A program made the translations under genes and the position numbers. Positions 1 to 5,629 of a stretch of 6,695 nt of DNA are shown in pieces (position 1 is the stretch's first letter; each line of letters opens with the position of its first letter). The DNA is taken from contig JABFSW010000128.1 in assembly GCA_013140415.1 (NCBI GenBank), positions 1 to 6,695 on the forward strand. Reading direction: 5' to 3'. The notes below the pieces were generated by a model. The model was not told the DNA's origin. It saw only the letters and a program-made list of their open reading frames with translations, and did no database searches. This DNA comes from Nitrosarchaeum sp. (GTDB lineage Archaea; Thermoproteota; Nitrososphaeria; Nitrososphaerales; Nitrosopumilaceae).

Positions 1-1584
1 CTACAAAGAGATGCAAAAGAATTCAATCATGCTGAAATAACTGAAAAAATCGGTTGGAAATTACGTATAAGAAAAGCTACCACCATACCATCACGTACTA
101 TTCAAACAATAAATGCAAATCTTAAACTTACATCTACTGAACGAAGCAAGCAATTCAAGCAAATTGGTGATGAGATATTTAGACCTCGACTAGCACAAAA
201 ATCTGAAGTATCTCTCATAACTCTTGGTGGTTTTAGCCAAGTAGGAAGATCTTGTATGTTATTATCTACTCCTGAAAGTAAAATTCTAGTAGACTGTGGT
301 ATTAATCCTGGCGCAAAACATCCAATGGATTCATTTCCTAGATTAGATTTTCTTGATATTACATTAGATGAGCTTGATGCAATAGTAATTGGTCATGCGC
401 ATTTAGATCACACAGGATTCTTGCCTGCATTATGCAAATTTGGTTACAAGGGACCAATCTATTGTACTGAACCAACACTCCCGATGATGAATCTTATTCA
501 ATTAGATGCAATCAAAGTTGCTGCTGCACAAGGTAGAACACCAATGTATTCAGAAAGAGATGTAAAACAAATCATGAAACAGGCAATAACCTTACCATAT
601 GGTACTGTTACAGATATTTCTCCTGACATTAAATTGGTTCTTGCAAATGCAGGTCATATTCTAGGTTCTGCATTATGTCATTTCCACATTGGTAATGGTG
701 ATCATAATTTTGTTTATTCTGGTGATATTAAGTTTGGAAAAAGTATTTTGTTTGAAGCAGCAAGCTGGAATTTCCCTAGAGTGGAAACTTTGTTGATAGA
801 AAGCACATATGGTGCAAAAGAAGACATTCAACCAACTAGGCAAGAGGTAGAATCTGCTTTCATTAATGCAGTAAACAACACTCTTGCTGATGGAGGAAAA
901 GTTCTCATTCCTATTCCTGCAGTTGGGCGTGCTCAAGAAATTATGATGGTAATTGATCATTACATGAAATCTGGTGAAATGGTTGAAGCACCTGTTTTTA
1001 CAGAAGGTATGATTTCAGAAGCTTCAGCAATTCATGAAGCATATCCTGAATACCTAGCTAGAGAACTAAAACAAAAAATCTTGGAAACTGACGATAATCC
1101 ATTTGATTCAGAATACTTTACAAATATTGAACATGCTGATGCAAGAGAAGAACCAATGAGAGATAACTCACCTTGTATTATTTTAGCAACATCTGGAATG
1201 TTAGAAGGTGGACCTGTTTTAGAATATTTCAAAAATATTGCGCCTGATAAAAAGAACAAGGTCTTGTTTGTTTCATATCAGGTTAATGGAACTATGGGAA
1301 GAAGAGTTTTGGATGGTTCAAAACAAGTTACTATGCTAGGTAAAGAAGGAAAAGTTGAAGTTGTTACAATAAATTGTAGCGTTGAAAAACTTGATGGATT
1401 CAGTGGACACAGTGACTATAACCAACTAATGTCTTTTGTTCAAAGACTCAGACCAAAACTTCGTAGAGTACTCGTAAATCATGGGGAACGAAGAAAATCA
1501 GAAAACTTGGCAATGAATATCAGAAGAATGTTTAGAGTTCCTGCTCATTACCCTCAAGTTCAAGAAGCAATAAAACTATTTTAG
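1..1584 (+). CDS. aCPSF1/FttA, KH-domain beta-CASP ribonuclease (5' truncated by window edge)
   Basis: This is the archaeal CPSF73-like metallo-beta-lactamase/beta-CASP nuclease, known to cleave nascent RNA and terminate transcription (FttA). The frame is open from base 1 and gives 527 visible residues. The family is usually about 630-640 residues long, so about 110 N-terminal residues (most of the two KH RNA-binding domains) lie outside. Visible residues 1 to about 65 are the end of the KH region. From about residue 70 the catalytic core begins (LGGFSQVGRSC). The metal-binding set is complete: HAHLDH at 132-137, H219 in AGHILGSA, D242 in SGDIK, E267 in ESTYG, H470 in SGHSDY and H494 in VNHGE. 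An active two-zinc endo/exonuclease is therefore expected. The ATG at 256 lies inside the conserved core and is not the start. The stop overlaps the convergent sepF-like gene by 9 bp. In many archaea the proteasome beta-subunit gene lies just upstream, but that part is not visible here. The family assignment is very secure. Confidence 0.95.
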   Translation, partial: LQRDAKEFNHAEITEKIGWKLRIRKATTIPSRTIQTINANLKLTSTERSKQFKQIGDEIFRPRLAQKSEVSLITLGGFSQVGRSCMLLSTPESKILVDCGINPGAKHPMDSFPRLDFLDITLDELDAIVIGHAHLDHTGFLPALCKFGYKGPIYCTEPTLPMMNLIQLDAIKVAAAQGRTPMYSERDVKQIMKQAITLPYGTVTDISPDIKLVLANAGHILGSALCHFHIGNGDHNFVYSGDIKFGKSILFEAASWNFPRVETLLIESTYGAKEDIQPTRQEVESAFINAVNNTLADGGKVLIPIPAVGRAQEIMMVIDHYMKSGEMVEAPVFTEGMISEASAIHEAYPEYLARELKQKILETDDNPFDSEYFTNIEHADAREEPMRDNSPCIILATSGMLEGGPVLEYFKNIAPDKKNKVLFVSYQVNGTMGRRVLDGSKQVTMLGKEGKVEVVTINCSVEKLDGFSGHSDYNQLMSFVQRLRPKLRRVLVNHGERRKSENLAMNIRRMFRVPAHYPQVQEAIKLF

Positions 1585-1854
1585 ATCGTATTCTGGTTTC
1601 CAGATTTTGATGCTAGATGGTGCTACAATAATTCTCTCTTCACCTAATCTTGCAATATCTGCACCTTCAGTTTTTGCAATAGAATACAATTCCTCAACTA
1701 CTTTTCGAAGTTGTTCCACATCTTTTTGAGCCAATGGTGTGACTCTTAGAATTAAAATCATCTCTTTTTTGATGTCTTCTTTTATAGAATGTACATCACT
1801 AATATCTCGTATAGTGATGGCTTTCAAATAGGTGGGATTTTCTTGTTTTTGCAT
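1576..1854 (-). CDS. sepF: SepF-like protein (DUF552 family)
   Basis: This 92-residue protein matches the compact SepF/DUF552 fold. It has an early beta strand (YLKAITIRDISD), a strand ending in LRVTPL, a long helix (residues about 44-60, DVEQLRKVVEELYSIAK), and the typical final stretch GADIARLGEERIIVAPSSIKI. In archaea that divide with FtsZ, SepF dimers anchor FtsZ to the membrane. SepF normally carries a short N-terminal amphipathic helix; here only about 8 polar residues (MQKQENPT) precede the core. The ATG at 1854 is the only standard start, because an in-frame TAG lies at 1873-1875 and no GTG or TTG intervenes. No well-spaced Shine-Dalgarno sequence is present. The gene lies 73 bp downstream of the thiolation gene on the same strand, so cotranscription is possible. 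Thaumarchaeota are thought to divide mainly with the Cdv (ESCRT-like) system, so the role here is uncertain. I am confident of the family but not of the cell-division function. Confidence 0.8.
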   Translation of the reverse strand: MQKQENPTYLKAITIRDISDVHSIKEDIKKEMILILRVTPLAQKDVEQLRKVVEELYSIAKTEGADIARLGEERIIVAPSSIKIWKPEYDLK

Positions 1855-1927
1855 CCTTGAGTAAAATGCGATCTACCCATTCAAAAACTCTTCCTTAGTT
1901 TTAACTAATTTTAAAAAATTTCCATGC

Positions 1928-2941
1928 CTAAATTCTAAATTTAATGTAGGACTCTTCTTCAGCATGTTGTGTAATGATTTCTTCTTTTGTGTTATCCTTA
2001 TTGATAATAACTGATGCTTGTTCTCCTTTCGGTGCATCTGAATATCTTAAGGTAATAGAAGATGCAAATTTCACGTATACATCTGCATTTTTTCCACGTA
2101 AAATTGAAACTGGTCCCATATGATCACGAGCCTGAAATAAAATATCTCCAGGTAACGCAATTGCCTTTATCATTTCATTTTCATCTTTATTTCTTCCAAC
2201 AACAAATTTAGTTTGTTCATCGAATCTGAAATGTCTTCCAATCTTTAACAAATCTATATCATTTATTGTAGGAGTTTCAGTGTGTGCAAACAAATCTTTT
2301 GCACGTAATCCAAATGTTGGATCAGTTAAAAGGCATCCACCGCCTGCATTTGGTGGATTTTCAATTCCATATTTTTTTGCCATATCTAGTTGTGCTCTTC
2401 TAGTTCTTCCTTTAATCATTCCAAGATTTTCTCTTTTAATCAGTCCATTTTTTTCAGGATCTGTTTCTGGAAGTAATGCTGCAGATAATGGTCTAACAAT
2501 TTTTCCTACAAGATCTGATTCTTTTTCAATAGTTCTTAATGCAGGACCATGTTGACTCATTGGTCTTTGTCCCAACACTTCTCCTGAAATTATAAATTCA
2601 GCTCCAATTTCCTCCATGTGTTTTTTTGCAGCGTTAAACATCATAGCTCTACAATCTATACATGGATTAAATCCAGCACCAATTCCATATTTTGGATGTT
2701 TTAACATCTCTATGTATTCATCACCAAGATACACCGTTTTTAGATTTACATTAAGATCATCTGCTCTTTCTCTAATCTCAAAACCGCAACCTCTACCACA
2801 ATCAAAATCACAAAAAGGGGTCTTTATTGCAACAGCTGAAACTTCAAAGCCTTGTTCTTGCATCATTCTTACTGCAAGCTGACTGTCTAAACCACCAGAT
2901 AATAGAGCAACTACTTTCTTTTTTTCTTCCGTCACAATCAT
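1928..2941 (-). CDS. PP-loop ATPase (ThiI/MnmA-like tRNA sulfurtransferase) with C-terminal NFACT-R/DUF814 domain
   Basis: With the ATG at 2941 the protein has 337 residues. The N-terminal half is an adenylating PP-loop domain: the SGGLDS loop at 15-20, a cysteine-rich loop C44-x3-C48-x3-C52, the NPC-x2-C motif at 92-97 typical of thiouridylases, GEVLGQRPMSQ at 120-130, and C203 in GGGCLLTDP. From about residue 234 it becomes an NFACT-R (DUF814) domain, seen in HFRF, VGRNKDEN (248-255), RDHMGP (272-277) and a later SSITLRYSDAPK tail. Such enzymes activate a tRNA base with ATP and insert sulfur; NFACT-R is thought to contact tRNA or ribosome-bound RNA, as in RqcH/NEMF. The exact modified base cannot be told from sequence. 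The cysteines could be catalytic or hold a [Fe-S] cluster (inference). Alternative starts are TTG at 2965 (adds 8 residues) and GTG at 2935 (removes 2). The gene is divergent from the M24 peptidase and may be the first gene of a unit with sepF. Confidence 0.85.
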   Translation of the reverse strand: MIVTEEKKKVVALLSGGLDSQLAVRMMQEQGFEVSAVAIKTPFCDFDCGRGCGFEIRERADDLNVNLKTVYLGDEYIEMLKHPKYGIGAGFNPCIDCRAMMFNAAKKHMEEIGAEFIISGEVLGQRPMSQHGPALRTIEKESDLVGKIVRPLSAALLPETDPEKNGLIKRENLGMIKGRTRRAQLDMAKKYGIENPPNAGGGCLLTDPTFGLRAKDLFAHTETPTINDIDLLKIGRHFRFDEQTKFVVGRNKDENEMIKAIALPGDILFQARDHMGPVSILRGKNADVYVKFASSITLRYSDAPKGEQASVIINKDNTKEEIITQHAEEESYIKFRI

Positions 2942-3009
2942 AAAAATCAAAATTCCATTATACAAACTTTACATCATACATAAATTGAGAAACGTTATGA
3001 TATTTTTTT
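2942..3009. promoter_or_regulatory. Divergent promoter region
   Basis: The 68 bp between the thiolation gene (- strand) and the M24 peptidase (+ strand) must hold both promoters. On the + strand, a TATA-like ATAAAT at about 2980-2985 lies near 27 bp upstream of the GTG at 3010, which suits a leaderless transcript starting at that GTG. On the - strand, GTATAATG at about 2963-2956 is the best AT-box. It lies nearer to the ATG at 2941 than usual for a leaderless start, and would fit initiation around 2935. These boxes were picked by eye in AT-rich DNA, so individual placements are weak. The presence of two promoters is strongly implied by the gene layout. Confidence 0.55.
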
Positions 3010-4074
3010 GTGAAGGAACGAAGAAAAAATCTTCTCAAATTCGCTCAAAAGATCGACTGTGATACACTAGTTACATTTGAGCCTGAAAACTTATTTTACA
3101 TGACTGGATTTTGGGGTGAAGCTATTGGAATGTTAGAAAAAGGAGGAAAAACTACCATAATTGCTCCTGAACTTGAAGTTGGTCGTGTCAAAGAAGAATC
3201 TGAAAACTGTGATATAATTACAGCCGAACGAGGTATAGGTCTGATTTCTTCATTAACTAATAAAATCAAAAAAAAGAAAGTTTGTACTGATTGCCAAAAT
3301 TATTCTATAATGACATCTCTCAAAAAATTTATTCCTACAATAAAATCCACTACTGAACCATTTTACAATTCTCGTATAATCAAAGACGAAAAAGAGATCA
3401 GTATTCTAAAAAAAGCTTCAATAATAATTGATGAAATGTATGATATTTGTTATAAAAAAATGAGAGTAGGTCAAACAGAATCTGAACTACAAACAATCTT
3501 AATGTCATATGCAATGGAGCAAAAAATGTTTGATACTGGATACAAATCTACACTTAATCCTTTGATTATAGCTGGAGGACCAAATGGTTCTTTACCACAT
3601 GCACAAGTAACTGATAGAAAATTCAAAAAAGGAGATCTTGTAGTTGTTGATCTTACATTAAGATACAAAGGATATGTCTCAGATGCAACAAGAACATTTG
3701 CAATTGGAAAAATATCTACTCAAGAAAAACAAGTTTATGAAATTGTAAAAGAATCACAAAAACTTGGATTGAAAGCTGTTAAAGCAAATATTGATTGTAA
3801 AGATATAGATTTTGCATGTAGAAAATACATTGAAGAACAAAACTATGGAAAATATTTCATTCATTCAACAGGTCATGGTATAGGACTAGAAGTACATGAG
3901 TTACCTACTATTTCATACAGAAGTGACACCAAACTAAAAGAAAATATGGCAATTACAGTAGAACCTGGAATCTACATACCAAATAAATTTGGAGTTAGAA
4001 TTGAAGATTCTTTAATTGTAAAGGACAAACCAATTATTCTGCACAAATTTACAAAAGATCTAATTACTATCTAA
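3010..4074 (+). CDS. Family M24 metallopeptidase, Xaa-Pro dipeptidase/aminopeptidase type
   Basis: The 354-residue protein has a short creatinase-like N-terminal domain (residues 1 to about 115) and a C-terminal pita-bread catalytic domain (about 125-350), the usual size for archaeal prolidase-like enzymes. All five dinuclear metal ligands are present: D214 (VVVDLT), D225 (SDATRT), H289 (STGHGIG), E318 (VEPGIY) and E332 (RIEDS). The conserved H197 is in LPHAQ. The enzyme should be a cytoplasmic peptidase that releases residues next to proline; the choice between dipeptidase (PepQ) and aminopeptidase P cannot be made from sequence. There is no signal peptide. The start is GTG at 3010: an in-frame TGA at 2998-3000 rules out anything longer, and the next codons (VKERRKNLL) match the expected N-terminus. 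No Shine-Dalgarno precedes it, which suggests a leaderless mRNA. The stop codon lies 2 bp from the end of the convergent membrane-protein gene. Confidence 0.92.
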   Translation: MKERRKNLLKFAQKIDCDTLVTFEPENLFYMTGFWGEAIGMLEKGGKTTIIAPELEVGRVKEESENCDIITAERGIGLISSLTNKIKKKKVCTDCQNYSIMTSLKKFIPTIKSTTEPFYNSRIIKDEKEISILKKASIIIDEMYDICYKKMRVGQTESELQTILMSYAMEQKMFDTGYKSTLNPLIIAGGPNGSLPHAQVTDRKFKKGDLVVVDLTLRYKGYVSDATRTFAIGKISTQEKQVYEIVKESQKLGLKAVKANIDCKDIDFACRKYIEEQNYGKYFIHSTGHGIGLEVHELPTISYRSDTKLKENMAITVEPGIYIPNKFGVRIEDSLIVKDKPIILHKFTKDLITI

Positions 4075-4076
4075 TT

Positions 4077-4571
4077 TTAATCATAATAGTTTACAATATC
4101 AATTACATGTTTTGCAGTTGGATTTTTAGCCTCAATTCCTTTTGTATCTGGATTTACATTCCAAACATATTCTATCTTTCCTTTATATGACTCAAATGTC
4201 AAAATCACTTTGTAAATATTTTCAGTAGATTCATCTATGCTAGAAACAACAAGATCCACTTTTGTCCTTTTATCATTATATATTTTTTCATCAGGATACT
4301 CTGCTGTAATTTGTTCAATTATAGCATTCATTACAGTCAATCCCTTTTCATTTGGACCATTATATGACATTAAAATTTCTACAATTTGTTTTTGTTCATC
4401 TGTTAAATTATCGGGAAAACTACTTTCTAAATCACTTTTTGTTAATTCTGGAATTACAAAAATCACAAATATTCCTATTATACCTAGATAAATTGGAGCT
4501 CTTTTCTTTAGGAATGCCTTAAAATCTGATTTTTTTGGTTTTTCTTCTTTCTTTTTGGTATCTTTGTTCAT
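4077..4571 (-). CDS. Hypothetical single-span membrane-anchored protein
   Basis: I do not recognise this 164-residue protein. It begins with a very lysine-rich tail (residues 1-24), followed by one hydrophobic segment at about 25-41 (PIYLGIIGIFVIFVIP). The rest is a hydrophilic domain (about 44-164) with a predicted helical first part (DEQKQIVEILMSYN) and a beta-rich second part (VDLVVSSID, YKVILTFESYKGKIEYVW). By the positive-inside rule the lysine tail should be cytoplasmic and the C-terminal domain outside, so the segment is a signal anchor. There are no cysteines and no obvious catalytic motif. The ATG is supported by a Shine-Dalgarno-like AAGGA 6 bases upstream. The gene is 19 bp downstream of the methyltransferase and is probably cotranscribed with it, which is weak evidence for a shared role. 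It ends 2 bp from the M24 peptidase stop. Composition resembles the neighbours, so it looks like a native, probably lineage-restricted gene. Confidence 0.75.
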   Translation of the reverse strand: MNKDTKKKEEKPKKSDFKAFLKKRAPIYLGIIGIFVIFVIPELTKSDLESSFPDNLTDEQKQIVEILMSYNGPNEKGLTVMNAIIEQITAEYPDEKIYNDKRTKVDLVVSSIDESTENIYKVILTFESYKGKIEYVWNVNPDTKGIEAKNPTAKHVIDIVNYYD

Positions 4572-4577
4572 TTTGTT

Positions 4578-4582
4578 TCCTT
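4578..4582 (-). promoter_or_regulatory. Shine-Dalgarno-like site before the membrane-protein gene
   Basis: AAGGA is read on the - strand with a 6-base spacer to the ATG at 4571. It lies in the 19-bp gap after the methyltransferase stop. This is the best-placed ribosome binding site in the window and fits an internal operon gene, whereas several first genes appear to lack such a site. Confidence 0.5.
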
Positions 4583-4590
4583 GCTATCAA

Positions 4591-5433
4591 TTAGTATTTT
4601 GCAGTTAAAATTAAAACTTGCCAAGGAAATACAATTACTCCATTTTTTTTAGTATGTTGAATAGTATTTTGTTTGACTGCTTGTTTCAATTCTTTTCTTT
4701 TAGATGTATCTAGAGAATTTAATTTTTCTTTGAGTGGTTTAGCAATGTATTTTAGATAATTTCCCCAATAATCATCAAATTTTCCTGGACTATAACTAAA
4801 AGTAAACTCTGTTATTGAAATTTTTGAGAATCCAGCTCTTCTAACTTCGTTGTCTAACGCATTTTTTGTTCCAAATCTATCCATATTGGGTGAACCAGGT
4901 GGTACATAATCTGGAATAAACTTTGTTACAGCATCTAAAATATTACTAAAAAATGGAACTTTATCTTTGTGTCCATGAACAGATATTCCAAGTGTTCCTG
5001 TTTTTTTGAGGCTATTTCTAATGTTTTTCAATGCTTTTAGTGCATTAGGAAAAAAGAATAATGCATACTGACATGTTACTATATCAAATTCATGAGAAAA
5101 ACTAAATTTTTCAGCATCAATATTTACAAAATCTAAATTAGATTTTAATCCATTCCATTTCTTTGCAATTTTAATTGCAGCAACTGAAGCATCTGCTCCA
5201 ACAACATATCCTGAATTTCCAACTTTATCTCTAATTTTTTTTGTGACTACTCCAGTACCACATGCAAGATCTAAAACACTATTGCCTTTACTTACATTAA
5301 CTAGCTGAACTAATTTGGAAGTACTCTGAAATGGACCCTCACTCACACTTGCCCATCTTTTATGATATCGTGGTGCTATCTCGTTCCATATTTTCATATT
5401 CCTCTGCTTATATTCTGTATGACTGAATTTCAC
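4591..5433 (-). CDS. SAM-dependent class I methyltransferase (UbiE-like)
   Basis: The protein has 280 residues if started at the GTG at 5433. It has a Rossmann methyltransferase core: a lead-in typical of UbiE-like enzymes (WNEIAPRYHKRW, 16-27), SAM-binding motif I VLDLACGTGVV at 53-63, the acidic residue D81 (VVGADAS) after strand 2, DAE at 106-108 likely near the adenine, and motif IV region FDIVTCQYALFFF at 116-128. The C-terminal part (about 160-280) should form the substrate cap and does not reveal the substrate; small molecule, quinone or lipid are all possible. An alternative start is ATG at 5397 (residue 13), preceded closely by GAGG. I kept the GTG because a TAA lies only six codons further upstream and the first residues look plausible, but the choice is open. 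The gene lies 27 bp after the 55-residue gene and 19 bp before the membrane-protein gene, so it probably belongs to the coaBC directon, though an AT-rich box at about 5452-5444 could give it its own promoter. Confidence 0.85.
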   Translation of the reverse strand: MKFSHTEYKQRNMKIWNEIAPRYHKRWASVSEGPFQSTSKLVQLVNVSKGNSVLDLACGTGVVTKKIRDKVGNSGYVVGADASVAAIKIAKKWNGLKSNLDFVNIDAEKFSFSHEFDIVTCQYALFFFPNALKALKNIRNSLKKTGTLGISVHGHKDKVPFFSNILDAVTKFIPDYVPPGSPNMDRFGTKNALDNEVRRAGFSKISITEFTFSYSPGKFDDYWGNYLKYIAKPLKEKLNSLDTSKRKELKQAVKQNTIQHTKKNGVIVFPWQVLILTAKY

Positions 5434-5460
5434 TATGTCTTTGTTAATTTATGATGTATT

Positions 5461-5628
5461 TTATGTAATCTCTTTGAAATCGGATTGAATAGTTCTTCCT
5501 GTTTCATGAAAATATTTATGTTCAATTTCTTTTAATTTTTCTAATATTTTTTTATTTTGTACTTTTTTTATCTTTAATTTAATTTCTTTATACTCTGCAA
5601 CAAGTTTTCTAATTTCAGATTTTTTCAT
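5461..5628 (-). CDS. Small hypothetical 55-residue helical protein coupled to coaBC
   Basis: A clean small open reading frame (ATG at 5628, TAA at 5461-5463) encodes 55 residues starting MKKSEIRKLV and ending SDFKEIT. I do not recognise a family. It is strongly charged and lysine/glutamate-rich. Residues 3 to about 40 look like two helices with heptad-like spacing of I, L and V (IRKLVAEYKEIKLKIKKV, ILEKLKEIEHKYF), followed by a less helical tail with HETGRT at 41-46. It has no cysteine, signal peptide or membrane segment, so it should be cytoplasmic. Its start follows the coaBC stop by one base (TAA-A-ATG), with no Shine-Dalgarno visible, which points to translational coupling with coaBC. It fills an otherwise unexplained 196-bp gap in a tightly packed operon. 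Reality as a gene is likely from position and protein-like composition, but codon bias in such AT-rich DNA is weak proof. Confidence 0.7.
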   Translation of the reverse strand: MKKSEIRKLVAEYKEIKLKIKKVQNKKILEKLKEIEHKYFHETGRTIQSDFKEIT

Positions 5629-5629
5629 T

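Noticed and set aside
256..258. ATG at 256 as the start of the aCPSF1 gene
   Set aside because: The frame is open from base 1 and encodes conserved KH-end and catalytic-core residues (LGGFSQVGRSC) upstream of it.
1904..1917. AT-rich tract upstream of sepF as its own promoter
   Set aside because: It resembles a TATA box only loosely, lies just past the stop of the upstream gene, and the implied start would leave a leader of about 30 bases without a Shine-Dalgarno. Cotranscription is as likely.
2280..2882. Plus-strand open frames of 80-90 residues within the thiolation gene
   Set aside because: They are antisense to a strongly conserved enzyme with intact motifs, and their translations have no recognisable domain.
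2973..3001. Inverted repeat ATCATA / TATGAT in the divergent promoter region as an operator
   Set aside because: Arms of 6 bp with a 17-bp spacer do not extend and are expected by chance in such AT-rich sequence.
4237..4491. Plus-strand 84-residue hydrophobic-looking frame
   Set aside because: It is antisense to the membrane-protein gene, which has a good Shine-Dalgarno, a sensible membrane anchor and operon placement.
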